From Corynebacterium comes (GTDB lineage Bacteria; Actinomycetota; Actinomycetes; Mycobacteriales; Mycobacteriaceae): a stretch of 64,000 nucleotides of DNA. The notes beneath the pieces are model-generated. The model ran no database searches. It was not told the DNA's origin and saw only the letters and a program-made list of their open reading frames with translations. Shown piece after piece: positions 1 to 10,829 of the stretch; position 1 is the stretch's first letter; each line of letters begins with the position of its first letter. The position numbers were made by a program, and so were the translations under genes. The stretch covers positions 1,116,001 to 1,180,000 of the forward strand of contig NZ_CP046453.1 in NCBI RefSeq assembly GCF_009734405.1, written 5' to 3'.

Positions 1-582
1 ATCCCGCGCCCGGAGACCGAGGTCCTCGCCGACTGGGGAGTCCGTCAGCTCAAGCTTTCCCACGCCCGCCCTGCCCGCGTCGTCGACCTGTGCACCGGTT
101 CCGGGGCATTGGCCCTCTACGTCGCTGAGGTGTTCGGCGCTGACGCGGAGGTGATCGGCGTCGAGAAGCACGATGAGGCGCTGGCGTACGCCCGCCGCAA
201 CGCCGAAGGCACAACGGTGAGGATGGTGTCGGGCGACGTCACTGCTCCGGGGCTGCTCGCTGAGTGGCACGGCACGGTCGATCTCGTCCTGACGAACCCG
301 CCGTACGTGCCGTACACCCCGGACCTGGACACCGAGGTCTACGCCGATCCACCTCAGGCGGTGTTCGCCGGCGAGAGCGGCATGGACGTCATCGAAGAGA
401 TGCTACCGACCGTGTTCGCCCTGCTCAAGAGGGGTGGGCTGGTGGGTATCGAGCACGACGACACCACCTCGCAGGCCGTGCGGGACGTCCTGGCGGCGCA
501 CGGCGGTTTCGGCGGGATCGAGGTTCTCCGGGACCTGACCGGTCGGGCGCGCTTCGTCACGGCGAGTAAGCTGTCAGACTGA
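1..582 (+). CDS. prmC: Peptide chain release factor N5-glutamine methyltransferase (5' truncated)
   Basis: The gene enters from the left edge, so its N-terminal helical domain and start codon are missing; the frame is open from base 1. The remaining ~193 codons are a class I SAM-dependent methyltransferase fold. A glycine-rich motif I ([13 protein letters not shown]) lies near base 85. The signature NPPYVPY at about 295-315 is the substrate-amide-binding NPPY motif of PrmC/HemK. The family methylates the Gln of the GGQ motif in release factors RF1 and RF2. A tRNA threonylcarbamoylation gene follows 31 nt downstream, as in other Corynebacterium and Mycobacterium genomes where prfA-prmC-tsaC-wecA precede the atp operon. 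The assignment is firm; only the start is unseen. Confidence 0.93.
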   Translation: MPRPETEVLADWGVRQLKLSHARPARVVDLCTGSGALALYVAEVFGADAEVIGVEKHDEALAYARRNAEGTTVRMVSGDVTAPGLLAEWHGTVDLVLTNPPYVPYTPDLDTEVYADPPQAVFAGESGMDVIEEMLPTVFALLKRGGLVGIEHDDTTSQAVRDVLAAHGGFGGIEVLRDLTGRARFVTASKLSD

Positions 583-613
583 CCGTCACAGACCCATCAA
601 CCAGGAAGGCCCC

Positions 614-1273
614 ATGAGCCGCATCTACTCCTGTGCCGACGACGCTGAACGCGCCGAAGGCATCCGCGCCGCCGTCGACGCTGCCCGTGGGGGCCGCCTG
701 GTCGTCATGCCCACCGACACGCTCTACGGACTGGGTTGCGACGCCTTCGACAACCAGGCGGTGGCCACCCTGCTGGCCACGAAGCGCCGCGGCCCCGACA
801 TGCCGGTGCCGGTTCTCGTCGGCTCCTGGGACACGATCCGCGGCCTGGTCCGCGAGTTCACCCCGCAGGCGGAGGCCCTGGTGGAGGCGTTCTGGCCGGG
901 TGGTCTCTCGCTCGTCGTCCCCCAGGCCCCGTCTCTGCCGTGGAACCTCGGCGACACCCGCGGCACCGTCATGCTCCGCATGCCGCTGCACCCGGTGGCG
1001 ATCGAGCTGTTGCGCGAGGTCGGCCCCATGGCGGTGTCCAGCGCGAACATCTCCGGCCACGAGCCGCCCACCACGGCCATCGCCGCCAAGCAGCAGCTGG
1101 GCAGCGCCGTCGCCGTCTATCTCGACGGCGGCGAAACCCCGGTGGGCAGACCCTCCACCATCATCGACCTCTCGGGACCGGCCCCGCGCATCCTCCGGGA
1201 GGGTGCGATCTCCGCGGAGGCCATCGGCGAGGTCATCGGTGTGGATCCGGAACTGCTGCGGAGCCGGACCTAG
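614..1273 (+). CDS. tsaC: L-threonylcarbamoyladenylate synthase (TsaC/Sua5/YrdC family)
   Basis: This 219-residue protein matches the YrdC/TsaC domain. It has the N-terminal KxR/SxN-type nucleotide region (VVMPTDTLYGLGCDAFD), a central FWPGGLSLVV block and the SSANISGHEPPT segment. The family condenses threonine, bicarbonate and ATP into threonylcarbamoyl-AMP, the first step of t6A37 modification in ANN-decoding tRNAs. The length fits the short TsaC-like form rather than full Sua5, which has an extra C-terminal domain. The ATG at 614 is preceded by an AGGAAGG ribosome binding site about 7 nt upstream. It probably shares a transcript with prmC and with wecA, which starts 17 nt after its stop. 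Confidence 0.92.
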   Translation: MSRIYSCADDAERAEGIRAAVDAARGGRLVVMPTDTLYGLGCDAFDNQAVATLLATKRRGPDMPVPVLVGSWDTIRGLVREFTPQAEALVEAFWPGGLSLVVPQAPSLPWNLGDTRGTVMLRMPLHPVAIELLREVGPMAVSSANISGHEPPTTAIAAKQQLGSAVAVYLDGGETPVGRPSTIIDLSGPAPRILREGAISAEAIGEVIGVDPELLRSRT

Positions 1274-1290
1274 AAGCGGAGAGGGCCACA

Positions 1291-2466
1291 ATGGGTGCCG
1301 GCGTCCCGCTGCGCGAACTCGGCCTGGTGATCCTCGTCGCGGCGACGGTCACCTACCTGGCCACGGGAATCATCCGCTCCATGATGGTGCGCGCGGGCAA
1401 GATCGCGGAGATCCGCCAACGTGACGTGCACACTCAGCCCACCCCGCGTCTGGGTGGCGTGGCAATGTTCTCCGGCTTCCTGGCCGCCGTCTTCCTGGCC
1501 AACCAGCTACCGGCGTTGACCCGGGGATTCATGCCGATCACCCCGGAGATGAATGCCGTGGTGTTCGCGGCCTTCGCCATCGTGCTGGTCGGAATACTCG
1601 ATGATCTCTACGAGTTGGACGCCATCACAAAACTCATCGGACAGGTTCTCACCGCGGTCATCCTCAGCGTCCTCGGCCTGTCCTGGACGCTGCTCTACCT
1701 GCCTTTCGGGGACGGTACGACGGTGGTGCTGGACCAGCTCCAGGCGACGATCCTCACCTCTATCTTCACTGTGGCGCTGATCAACGCCATCAACTTCGTC
1801 GACGGCCTGGACGGGCTGGCCGCGGGGCTGGGCATGATCGCCGGCGCGGCGATCCTGGTGTTTTCCCTGACCGTCCTCCACGATCAGGGCGGGGCGGTGT
1901 CGGCCTATCCGCCGGCCATCATCGCCGCGGGGCTGGTGGGCATCTGTCTGGGCTTCCTGCCCCACAACTTCGAGCCCTCCCGCATCTTCATGGGGGACTC
2001 CGGCTCAATGCTCATCGGCCTTCTCCTGGCTGCGGCGTCGACATCCGCGTCAGGCAAGATCAACATGTCCCTCTACGGCACCGCCGACATGGTCGCGCTG
2101 ATGAGCCCCGTCATCGTGGTGGCAGCGGCGGTCTTTATTCCGGTCCTGGACCTTGTCCTGGCGGTCGTCCGACGCCTCTCCAGGGGGACCTCGCCCTTCG
2201 CGGCGGACAAACTACACCTCCATCACCGGCTGCTCTCGTTGGGCCACACCCACCGGCGTACCGTGCTCGTGCTCTACCTGTGGGTCAGTGTGGTCGCATT
2301 CGGGGCGGTCAGTTTCTCCGTCGTGCCGGCCCGGGTGGCCCTGGCGCTGTCCCTGGTTGCCCTGGTCATCGCCTTTCTGGTCACTCTGATCCCGCTCCGC
2401 GCCGGAAAGCTGGGGCGGCAGACGCCGCCCACCCACGTGGTGGCCCAGGCCGATCCCACGGGCTGA
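1291..2466 (+). CDS. wecA: Undecaprenyl/decaprenyl-phosphate GlcNAc-1-phosphate transferase (WecA/MraY family)
   Basis: A 391-residue polytopic membrane protein of the MraY/WecA/TagO family. Cytoplasmic-loop motifs are clear: the N-terminal VHTQPTPRLGG, the Asp-rich ILDDLYELD, NAINFVDGLDGLAAGL (Mg-binding Asp/Asn) and FMGDSGSM, followed by LHLHHRL near the C terminus. These proteins transfer GlcNAc-1-phosphate from UDP-GlcNAc to a polyprenyl phosphate at the inner face of the membrane. In mycolata this starts the linker between peptidoglycan and arabinogalactan. The frame is open far upstream, but the ATG at 1291 has a GGAGAGG site 6 nt before it and begins exactly where family homology starts. 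The mycobacterial homologue Rv1302 also sits next to the atp operon. Confidence 0.93.
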   Translation: MGAGVPLRELGLVILVAATVTYLATGIIRSMMVRAGKIAEIRQRDVHTQPTPRLGGVAMFSGFLAAVFLANQLPALTRGFMPITPEMNAVVFAAFAIVLVGILDDLYELDAITKLIGQVLTAVILSVLGLSWTLLYLPFGDGTTVVLDQLQATILTSIFTVALINAINFVDGLDGLAAGLGMIAGAAILVFSLTVLHDQGGAVSAYPPAIIAAGLVGICLGFLPHNFEPSRIFMGDSGSMLIGLLLAAASTSASGKINMSLYGTADMVALMSPVIVVAAAVFIPVLDLVLAVVRRLSRGTSPFAADKLHLHHRLLSLGHTHRRTVLVLYLWVSVVAFGAVSFSVVPARVALALSLVALVIAFLVTLIPLRAGKLGRQTPPTHVVAQADPTG

Positions 2467-2483
2467 GTCACAGGGGTGCCGGG

Positions 2484-2489
2484 TAGGAT
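2484..2489 (+). promoter_or_regulatory. Putative -10 element (TAGGAT) for a leaderless AtpI-like transcript
   Basis: TAGGAT ends 8 nt before the GTG at 2498 and there is no ribosome binding site. This spacing places the transcription start at or next to the start codon. The site lies just after the wecA stop, so it would be an internal promoter. Inferred from sequence only. Confidence 0.4.
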
Positions 2490-2497
2490 CCGGTGGC

Positions 2498-2941
2498 GTG
2501 AGTACTCCTGACAATGCACCGGACAGCGCCCCGCGCTCTGAATTCGACGATCCCCGCCGCCCGCTCCTTCGGGCGGTCCGCTTCGGCACCATCGCGCTCG
2601 TCATCATCACGATCGTCTCGCTCGCCATCTGGGGCGGCATGCGCGATCTACCCGGTATCTGGGGTGTCCTCCTCGGCGCCGCCATAGGTGGTGGATTTGT
2701 TCTCCTCACCGCCGCGAGCGTCCTGTTCACGTCTTCAACGAACCCGGCCACCACCGGGGCCGTGGTCCTGGGCAGCTGGCTGCTCAAGATCGTGGTCCTG
2801 ATCATCGTTCTGGTGATCATCCGTGACCTGACCTTCTATGACCGCACCGCGCTGGCGGTGACCACCGTGCTGGCGCTCATCGTGGTGCTGGCCACCGAAG
2901 TGTGGGGCGTGATCACCGCGCGGGTCACCTACGTGAACTAG
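2498..2941 (+). CDS. AtpI-like small integral membrane protein
   Basis: A 147-residue protein with four predicted hydrophobic segments (about residues 30-48, 53-77, 84-108 and 114-136) and a charged N terminus. It shows no strong motif. Its place directly upstream of atpB matches the corynebacterial gene annotated as ATP synthase protein I, a non-structural factor thought to help c-ring assembly or Mg2+ handling. That role rests on position and topology, not on recognisable catalytic residues. The start codon is GTG at 2498, without a Shine-Dalgarno sequence but with TAGGAT 8 nt upstream. It is separated from atpB by nearly 500 bases, so it may not be cotranscribed with the operon. Confidence 0.7.
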   Translation: MSTPDNAPDSAPRSEFDDPRRPLLRAVRFGTIALVIITIVSLAIWGGMRDLPGIWGVLLGAAIGGGFVLLTAASVLFTSSTNPATTGAVVLGSWLLKIVVLIIVLVIIRDLTFYDRTALAVTTVLALIVVLATEVWGVITARVTYVN

Positions 2942-3437
2942 CCGCGCACCTGCTGCGATGCAGGGAAAGCAGGGGCGCAACCTTGTCTCACGGGGGGTGG
3001 GCAGGGGTATGCACTGGTCATTCCGGGGGAAGGGGACACGGGGGTAGTCACCCCCGACGGGGGAGCCGGCCCCGGAACTTGTGACCGAGCTTACAACCAT
3101 GTCCAAAACTGCCGATACAGGCCCTTTTTGGGTGATCGTACGAGGTGTATCGCGCCACGTCAGGAAACGTATCGGTACGCCGTGGGAGAATTCAGGACCA
3201 TCCTGATAAGCTTCCCTGCGGGTTGCCCCGGCAAGTCGAAAGCGCCACAAGTGGAAACACACAATGGCGCCGAACAGGCCTGCGGTTCATCCCCTGTCAC
3301 CGCCTTCGCTGATGTGCGACGGAGTCCGAGGTGGTGGCGGCAAAAAGTTTGTAAGACGTCCATCGCACCGTATGTGAAGTGACACTCCACATGCGGCCCG
3401 AACACGGGAGAGAACGCTGAGCGTTACAACACTGGCC
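2942..3437. promoter_or_regulatory. Long non-coding region upstream of the atp operon
   Basis: A 496-base stretch with no convincing gene; the open frames on both strands have poor codon use. It begins with G-rich sequence carrying a perfect 7-bp hairpin (CGGGGGT/ACCCCCG, 3049-3066) that could end the upstream transcript. The second half is richer in A and T, as expected for a promoter. A possible promoter is TTGTAA (3349-3354) with TATGTG (3371-3376), spaced 16 nt. An imperfect palindrome at 3372-3392 overlaps that -10. A second candidate is TACAAC at 3425-3430, 7 nt before the atpB ATG. Neither is proven. Confidence 0.5.
3372..3392. promoter_or_regulatory. Imperfect palindrome, candidate operator of the atp operon
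   Basis: Ten-base arms ATGTGAAGTG and CACTCCACAT flank a central A and differ from perfect symmetry at one pair. The site lies about 45-65 nt upstream of the atpB start and overlaps a possible -10 hexamer. Symmetry suggests a dimeric regulator. The TGTG/CACA ends resemble CRP-family half-sites, but the spacing does not match the GlxR consensus. Confidence 0.35.
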
Positions 3438-4235
3438 ATGAGGGGCGAGTTTCACGCACCCGAACTGGATCCTGAATTTTTCCCGGGGCAATACTACGGC
3501 CACATCCTGTTTGAGGATTTCGCAAACGGATGGTTCGCACTGGACCGACTGATGCTCGTCCGCATTCTGATGACGATCATTCTGGCGGTCCTTTTCCTTG
3601 TCGCCTTCCGGAGCCCGAAGCTGGTTCCGTCAGGTCTGCAGAACTTCGCAGAACTCGCACTGGATTTCGTCCGGGTACACATCGCCGAGGACATTCTGGG
3701 CAAGAAGGAGGGGCGCCGGTTCCTTCCGGTCATCGCCACCATCTTCTTCGCCGTCCTGGCGTTCAACATCCCGACGATCATTCCGGGTCTGAACATTTCG
3801 CCCAACGCACGTATCGGCATGCCGATTGCGTTGGCGATCCTGGGTTACATCACCATGATCTACGCCGGTGCCAAGCGTTACGGCTTCGGTAAGTTCGTCA
3901 AGTCCTCGGTGGTTATCCCGAATCTTCCGCCGGCACTGCACATCCTTGTCGTGCCGATTGAGTTCTTCTCGACGTTCATCATGCGGCCGGTCACTCTCGC
4001 ACTTCGTCTTATGGCGAACTTCCTTGCGGGACACCTCATTCTGGTCCTCCTCTACTCCGCCACGAACTTCTTCTTCTGGCAGATGAACGGTTGGACTGCA
4101 CTGTCTGGTGTGACCATCGTTGCCGCTATCGCGTTCACGCTCTACGAGATCATCATCATCTTCCTGCAGGCGTACATCTTCGCTCTGCTGGTTGCGGTGT
4201 ACATCGAACTCTCGTTGCACGCGGACTCTCACTGA
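3438..4235 (+). CDS. atpB: F0F1 ATP synthase subunit a
   Basis: A 265-residue membrane protein forming the proton half-channels of Fo. The N terminus (FHAPELDPEFFPGQYYG) is characteristic of corynebacterial AtpB. Several transmembrane helices follow. The essential stator arginine is R190 in the LALRLMANF segment, which faces the c-ring carboxylate. The C-terminal helices end in IELSLHAD. The ATG at 3438 lacks a clear ribosome binding site; a TACAAC hexamer 7 nt upstream could make it leaderless, though the long upstream region suggests other start sites too. First gene of the atpBEFHAGDC operon. Confidence 0.97.
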   Translation: MRGEFHAPELDPEFFPGQYYGHILFEDFANGWFALDRLMLVRILMTIILAVLFLVAFRSPKLVPSGLQNFAELALDFVRVHIAEDILGKKEGRRFLPVIATIFFAVLAFNIPTIIPGLNISPNARIGMPIALAILGYITMIYAGAKRYGFGKFVKSSVVIPNLPPALHILVVPIEFFSTFIMRPVTLALRLMANFLAGHLILVLLYSATNFFFWQMNGWTALSGVTIVAAIAFTLYEIIIIFLQAYIFALLVAVYIELSLHADSH

Positions 4236-4288
4236 CAAGTCGCGAACCACGCGGCCAACTGAATAACCCCACTTCAATCACCATCTGA

Positions 4289-4576
<288 letters not shown>

Positions 4577-4615
4577 TTTCTGAGCGGAAACATACCCCTT
4601 TAAGACTGGAGACTC

Positions 4616-5185
4616 ATGACGAACGTCATTTACTACCTTGCACAGGAGGCTGAGACCCTTCCCCTCGAGGGTGGGAACTCAATCCTTCTGCCCAAGGCAT
4701 ACGACATCGTCTGGTCCATCATTCCGCTCATCGTTATTCTGCTGATCTTCTGGAAGTTCGTTCTTCCGAAGTTCCAGGAGGTCCTGACTGAGCGTGAGGA
4801 CCGGATCAAGGGTGGCATTCAGCGTGCCGAGGCCGCACAGGCCGAGGCAAAGGCTGCTCTTGAGAAGTACAACGCGCAGCTCGCCGAGGCCCGTGCCGAA
4901 GCAGCCGAGATCCGAGAGCAGGCCCGCGAAAAGGGCAAGCTGATCGAGGCTGAGATGAAGGCCCAGGCCACCGAGGAGAGCAACCGCATCGTCGCGTCCG
5001 GTGAGAAGCAACTGCTGGCCCAGCGTGAGCAGGTCGTCGTAGAGCTTCGACAGGAGATGGGACAGACCTCGATCAACCTGGCCGAGCGACTGCTGGGTGG
5101 CGAGCTTTCTGACTCCACCAAGCGTGCCGGCACGATTGACTCGTTCCTGTCCGAACTCGACACCGTCGCACCGGCAGGAAAGTGA
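4616..5185 (+). CDS. atpF: F0F1 ATP synthase subunit b
   Basis: A 189-residue peripheral-stalk subunit. One N-terminal membrane helix (about residues 28-50, [21 protein letters not shown]) is followed by a long, highly charged Ala/Glu/Gln-rich coiled coil (about residues 58-165). The family holds the F1 head still relative to subunit a. The first ~25 residues before the helix are an extension also seen in other corynebacteria. The stop codon overlaps a GTG that could begin atpH, but the next ATG is the likelier start. This is an ordinary single-domain b subunit, not the b-delta fusion found in mycobacteria, which have a second stalk subunit. Confidence 0.96.
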   Translation: MTNVIYYLAQEAETLPLEGGNSILLPKAYDIVWSIIPLIVILLIFWKFVLPKFQEVLTEREDRIKGGIQRAEAAQAEAKAALEKYNAQLAEARAEAAEIREQAREKGKLIEAEMKAQATEESNRIVASGEKQLLAQREQVVVELRQEMGQTSINLAERLLGGELSDSTKRAGTIDSFLSELDTVAPAGK

Positions 5186-5190
5186 GCGCA

Positions 5191-6009
5191 ATGCACGCAG
5201 CGAGCCGCGAAGCACTAGCAACGGTTGAGTCCCACCTGGACGGTCTCGTCCATGGTTCGGGCAATGCCGTCGCCGTCGCCGCCCAGACGGGCACCGAGCT
5301 GTTCGACGTCGTCGAGGTTCTCGACGGTGACCGCGCCCTGCGTGTCGCCGTCGCCGATGCCTCATCTTCGCCGGCACAGCGCACGGGCCTGATCCGGGCA
5401 GTGTTCGGCGGCAAGGTTTCTGACAGCACCCTTTCGGTGCTTGACGAGGCTGCCGCCCGCACCTGGTCCACCCCGCGTGAGTTCCGCGCTGGCCTTGTCA
5501 CCCTCGGTCGTCGCGCGTTCCTGCGCGGCGCAGAGAAGCAGGGACAGCTCGGACAGGTCGAGGACGAACTGTTCCGACTCTCCCGCGTTCTGGACCGTGA
5601 GGGCGAGCTGACCCAGCTCCTCTCCGACAAGGCGGCGGACCCTGCGCGCAAGCGTGGCCTGCTGGCGGACGTTCTCTACGGGAAGGTCAACATGTTCACT
5701 GAGGCGCTTGCGCTTCATGTGATCGGCCGCCCGGAGAAGAACCCCATCGACGACATCACGAACCTGGTCGAAGCAGTTGCACAACTGCAGGGCCGTTCCG
5801 TGGCGCATGTCGTTTCGGCTCAAGAGCTGAACGTGGGCCAGCAGGCGGCGCTCGCCGAGAAGCTGGGACGAATTTACGGTCGTGCGATGTCCATCCACTC
5901 TGAGGTTGACCCCAGCCTCCTCGGTGGCATGACCATCCGCGTCGACGACGAGATCATCGACGGCAGCATGGCAGGCAAGATCGCCAAGCTCCGCGCGAGT
6001 CTCGTCTGA
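5191..6009 (+). CDS. atpH: F0F1 ATP synthase subunit delta
   Basis: A 272-residue delta subunit (OSCP family) linking the peripheral stalk to the top of the F1 alpha subunits. It is longer than the ~180-residue E. coli protein because of an N-terminal extension typical of Actinobacteria. The conserved OSCP C-terminal segment reads [22 protein letters not shown], ending in the usual KLRASL. Two starts are possible. GTG at 5182 overlaps the atpF stop as GTGA but lies only 2 nt from AGGA. ATG at 5191 is 11 nt from the same site and gives the family-like N terminus [12 protein letters not shown] 5191 is preferred. Confidence 0.94.
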   Translation: MHAASREALATVESHLDGLVHGSGNAVAVAAQTGTELFDVVEVLDGDRALRVAVADASSSPAQRTGLIRAVFGGKVSDSTLSVLDEAAARTWSTPREFRAGLVTLGRRAFLRGAEKQGQLGQVEDELFRLSRVLDREGELTQLLSDKAADPARKRGLLADVLYGKVNMFTEALALHVIGRPEKNPIDDITNLVEAVAQLQGRSVAHVVSAQELNVGQQAALAEKLGRIYGRAMSIHSEVDPSLLGGMTIRVDDEIIDGSMAGKIAKLRASLV

Positions 6010-6068
6010 GACACGACTACAGACTAAAAACCAATATGCTGGAAGATACAACCGAGAGCAGGAAGAAC

Positions 6069-7712
6069 ATGGCGGAGCTGACGATCTCCTCCGATGAGAT
6101 CCGTAGCGCGATAGCGAACTACACCTCGAGCTACTCCGCGGAGGCCTCCCGTGAGGAGGTCGGCGTGGTCATTTCGGCAGCTGACGGAATTGCCCAGGTT
6201 TCGGGCCTCCCGTCGGTTATGGCGAATGAGCTGCTTGAGTTCCCCGGCGGCGTCATCGGCGTCGCACAGAACCTTGACACCGACACCGTGGGTGTCGTCG
6301 TGCTTGGTAACTTCGAGACCCTGAAGGAGGGCGCCGAGGTCAAGCGGACCGGTGAGGTCCTCTCGATCCCGGTCGGCGAGAAGTTCCTGGGCCGAGTAAT
6401 CAACCCCCTGGCACTGCCGATCGACGGCCTTGGCGCCATCGAGGACGAAGAAACGCGTGTCCTCGAGCTGCAGGCCCCGGGCGTGCTGGACCGTCAGCCC
6501 GTCGAGGAGCCCCTGGCCACCGGTATCAAGGCCATCGACGCGATGACCCCGATCGGCCGTGGTCAGCGACAGCTGATCATCGGCGACCGTAAGACCGGTA
6601 AGACCGCGGTCTGCATCGACACCATCCTCAACCAGAAGGCGAACTGGGAGTCCGGCGACAAGACCAAGCAGGTTCGCTGCATCTACGTCGCCATCGGTCA
6701 GAAGGGCTCCACCATCGCGGCGGTCCGAAAGACCCTCGAGGAGCAGGGCGCCCTGGAGTACACCACCATCGTGGCTGCTCCGGCATCCGACTCCGCCGGC
6801 TTCAAGTGGCTCGCCCCGTTCACCGGTGCAGCCCTGGCTCAGCACTGGATGCACCAGGGCAACCACGTCCTGGTCATCTACGATGATCTGACCAAGCAGG
6901 CTGAGGCCTACCGCGCGATCTCCCTGCTGCTGCGCCGCCCGCCGGGCCGCGAGGCATACCCGGGTGACGTGTTCTACCTGCACTCCCGTCTTCTGGAGCG
7001 CGCCGCCAAGCTGTCTGATGAGTTGGGTGCCGGTTCCATCACGGCCCTGCCGATCATCGAGACCAAGGCGAACGACGTGTCGGCCTTCATCCCGACCAAC
7101 GTCATCTCCATCACCGACGGCCAGGTCTTCCTTGAGTCTGACCTGTTCAACCAGGGTGTCCGCCCGGCGATCAACGTCGGCGTCTCCGTCTCCCGTGTCG
7201 GTGGCGCAGCGCAGACCAAGGGCATGAAGAAGGTCGCAGGTTCCCTGCGTCTGGACCTCGCCGCCTACCGTGATCTCGAGGCCTTCGCCACCTTCGCCTC
7301 TGACCTGGATGCCGCATCCAAGGCTCAGCTGGAGCGTGGACAGCGTCTCGTCGAGCTGCTCAAGCAGGCCGAGAACTCCCCGCAGGCCGTCGAATACCAG
7401 ATCATCTCGATCTGGCTCGCAGGTGAGGGCGGCTTCGACGTCGTTCCCGTCGCTGACGTCCGACGCTACGAGACCGAGCTGCACGAGTACCTCCGCGCCA
7501 ACAACGCGGACGTCTACGAGCAGATCGCCGGCGGCAAGGCCCTGTCCGACGAGTCCCAGGCAGCACTGCACGCCGCCAACAACGAGTTCGCCAAGACCTT
7601 CCAGACCACTGACGGTCATCCGGTCATCAACGAGCCCGAGGTTGACGCGCTGTCCAGCGATCAGCACAAGAAGACCCAGCTCACCGTCCCGCGCAAGACG
7701 GCCAAGAAGTAA
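6069..7712 (+). CDS. atpA: F0F1 ATP synthase subunit alpha
   Basis: A 547-residue non-catalytic nucleotide-binding subunit of F1. The Walker A motif GDRKTGKT is at residues 172-179. The Walker B region reads [10 protein letters not shown]. The arginine finger region ([10 protein letters not shown]) is intact. The C terminus has a ~30-residue charged extension ending in [14 protein letters not shown]; a C-terminal extension on alpha is known from mycobacteria, where it limits ATP hydrolysis. The frame is open from 6036, but ATG 6069 has an AGGAAG ribosome binding site and gives the usual [15 protein letters not shown] start. Confidence 0.97.
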   Translation: MAELTISSDEIRSAIANYTSSYSAEASREEVGVVISAADGIAQVSGLPSVMANELLEFPGGVIGVAQNLDTDTVGVVVLGNFETLKEGAEVKRTGEVLSIPVGEKFLGRVINPLALPIDGLGAIEDEETRVLELQAPGVLDRQPVEEPLATGIKAIDAMTPIGRGQRQLIIGDRKTGKTAVCIDTILNQKANWESGDKTKQVRCIYVAIGQKGSTIAAVRKTLEEQGALEYTTIVAAPASDSAGFKWLAPFTGAALAQHWMHQGNHVLVIYDDLTKQAEAYRAISLLLRRPPGREAYPGDVFYLHSRLLERAAKLSDELGAGSITALPIIETKANDVSAFIPTNVISITDGQVFLESDLFNQGVRPAINVGVSVSRVGGAAQTKGMKKVAGSLRLDLAAYRDLEAFATFASDLDAASKAQLERGQRLVELLKQAENSPQAVEYQIISIWLAGEGGFDVVPVADVRRYETELHEYLRANNADVYEQIAGGKALSDESQAALHAANNEFAKTFQTTDGHPVINEPEVDALSSDQHKKTQLTVPRKTAKK

Positions 7713-7769
7713 GGGCCTCCATGCCCAACTTTGAATCCGTCAACAACAACGAAGGGAGGAGAGTGAACC

Positions 7770-8744
7770 ATGGCTAATCTTCGCGAATTGCGTGACCGTA
7801 TCCGGTCCGTCAACTCGACCAAGAAGATCACCAAGGCTCAGGAGCTGATCGCAACCTCGCGTATCACCAAGGCTCAGGCCAAGGTCGAGGCTTCCCTGCC
7901 GTACGCCCAGGAACTGTCCAACGTGATGGAGCGACTGGCGTCGGCGAGTTCTCTCGACCACCCGATGCTGCATGAGCGTGAGGGCGGTAAGGTTGCCGCC
8001 GTTCTCGTGGTCACTTCTGACCGTGGTATGGCTGGTGGTTACAACCACAACGTCTTCAAGAAGGCTGCAGAGCTGGTGAAGATGCTTGAGGAAGCCGGCT
8101 ACGAGGTCGTCTATTACGTCACGGGCGGTAAGGCCGTAGGCTTCTACAAGTTCCGTGGCGAGGAGATTGCGGGCCAGTGGACCGGTTTCTCACAGGCTCC
8201 GACCTGGGAGGCGACCCACCACGTCCGTCACCACCTCATCGATGGCTTCAACGCGAGCTCCGAAGGTGAGGCCAAGTACCGCGAGGGCCTCAACACCGAT
8301 GGCGCCGCCATCCGTGGCTTCGACCAGGTGCACGTCGTTTACACCGAGTTCATCTCGATGCTGTCCCAGGTTCCGGTGGCACATCAGCTGCTGCCGATCG
8401 AGCCTGTCATCCGTGAGGATGAGCTCGGCACCGGTGAGTCCATTCTGGACTCCGGCGGCGAGATCACCCCGGACGTCGAGTTCGAGCCGGACGCGGATGC
8501 GCTGATGGATGCGTTGCTTCCGAAGTACGTGTCGCGTCGTCTGTACGCGATGTTCCTCGAGGCATCAGCAGCCGAGTCGGCATCGCGCCGTAACGCGATG
8601 AAGTCTGCGACTGACAACGCGACCGAGCTGGTCAAGGACCTCTCCCGCGTGGCCAACCAGGCACGTCAGGCACAGATCACCCAGGAAATCACAGAGATCG
8701 TCGGTGGCGCTGGCGCGCTCGCCGAAAGCGGAGAAAGTGACTAG
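7770..8744 (+). CDS. atpG: F0F1 ATP synthase subunit gamma
   Basis: A 324-residue rotor shaft of F1. The N-terminal helix (NLRELRDRIRSVNSTKKITKAQELIATSRI split over the usual positions) and the C-terminal helix (SRRNAMKSATDNATEL and TQEITEIVGGAGAL) form the antiparallel coiled coil that turns inside the alpha3beta3 head. The central Rossmann-like domain includes VVTSDRGMAGGYN. A Glu/Asp-rich insertion (about residues 210-245) is typical of Actinobacteria. The ATG has a strong GGGAGGA site. Its stop is separated from the atpD ATG by only 3 nt. Confidence 0.96.
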   Translation: MANLRELRDRIRSVNSTKKITKAQELIATSRITKAQAKVEASLPYAQELSNVMERLASASSLDHPMLHEREGGKVAAVLVVTSDRGMAGGYNHNVFKKAAELVKMLEEAGYEVVYYVTGGKAVGFYKFRGEEIAGQWTGFSQAPTWEATHHVRHHLIDGFNASSEGEAKYREGLNTDGAAIRGFDQVHVVYTEFISMLSQVPVAHQLLPIEPVIREDELGTGESILDSGGEITPDVEFEPDADALMDALLPKYVSRRLYAMFLEASAAESASRRNAMKSATDNATELVKDLSRVANQARQAQITQEITEIVGGAGALAESGESD

Positions 8745-10193
<1,449 letters not shown>

Positions 10194-10205
10194 GAGGAGA
10201 CGCAC

Positions 10206-10577
10206 ATGGCTGACATCACCGTTGAACTGGTCTCCGTGGAGCGCATGCTCTGGTCGGGTTCGGCCAGCATAGTCACCGCGCAGACCACTGAGGGTGAGAT
10301 CGGCGTGCTGTCCGGTCACGAGCCGATGCTCGGGCAGTTGCGCGAGAACGGCGTCGTGACCATCCGTCCGGTTGACGGCGACAAGCTCGTCGCCGCCGTT
10401 CATGGTGGCTTCCTCTCCATTTCGCCGGAGAAGGTCACCATCCTTGCGGATTACGCGATCTGGGCTGATGAGGTCGACACCGCACTGGCCGAGTCTCTGC
10501 TGCAGGACGCGGACGAGTTCACCCGCACCCGCGCGGAGGCAGAACTGAGCGCCGTGCGCCGTAAGGCCGAGGCTTAA
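10206..10577 (+). CDS. atpC: F0F1 ATP synthase subunit epsilon
   Basis: A 123-residue subunit with the N-terminal beta sandwich ([16 protein letters not shown], the conserved epsilon signature) and a shorter C-terminal helical part. It binds gamma and the c-ring and restrains ATP hydrolysis. The C-terminal region (about residues 85-123) is Ala/Glu-rich and ends AVRRKAEA. The ribosome binding site AGAGGAG is 6 nt before the ATG. Last gene of the operon, followed within 50 bases by a strong intrinsic terminator. Confidence 0.96.
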   Translation: MADITVELVSVERMLWSGSASIVTAQTTEGEIGVLSGHEPMLGQLRENGVVTIRPVDGDKLVAAVHGGFLSISPEKVTILADYAIWADEVDTALAESLLQDADEFTRTRAEAELSAVRRKAEA

Positions 10578-10623
10578 ACCGGGAACCTCCTGAGGTCCCC
10601 GGGGCACCGCCTCTTCCTCTCTC

Positions 10624-10668
10624 ACACCGACACCCGCCACCCGCAAGGGCGGCGGGTGTCGGTGTTTT
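10624..10668 (+). terminator. Intrinsic terminator of the atp operon
   Basis: A perfect 15-bp GC-rich stem (arms 10624-10638 and 10651-10665) closes a 12-nt loop and runs into TTTT. It lies 46 nt after the atpC stop, so it ends the atpBEFHAGDC transcript. Confidence 0.9.
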
Positions 10669-10767
10669 CCCCCGCCCAGCGGCCGGCGCTGTCCAGATCA
10701 CTTCGGCATGAAAAGCCCTGCCACCGGACGTGGGGCACGTATCGCTGTCCGCACCGGAACCACCGCG

Positions 10768-10802
10768 TTGGGTAATCGTCTGCCCGAAGACTAGAATTAC
10801 CC
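10768..10802 (+). promoter_or_regulatory. Promoter with embedded inverted repeat upstream of the DUF2550 gene
   Basis: TTGGGT (10768-10773) and TAGAAT (10792-10797) are spaced 18 nt and fit a housekeeping corynebacterial promoter, giving a 5' leader of about 25 nt before the GTG at 10830. A perfect inverted repeat, GGGTAAT (10770-10776) and ATTACCC (10796-10802), overlaps both boxes, so it could be an operator. Confidence 0.5.
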
Positions 10803-10829
10803 GACAAGCGTCCGGAAAGGGGCATCTCA

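Noticed and set aside
3128..3405. 84- and 81-codon frames upstream of atpB
   Set aside because: Poor codon bias, and they overlap each other on opposite strands in a likely promoter region.
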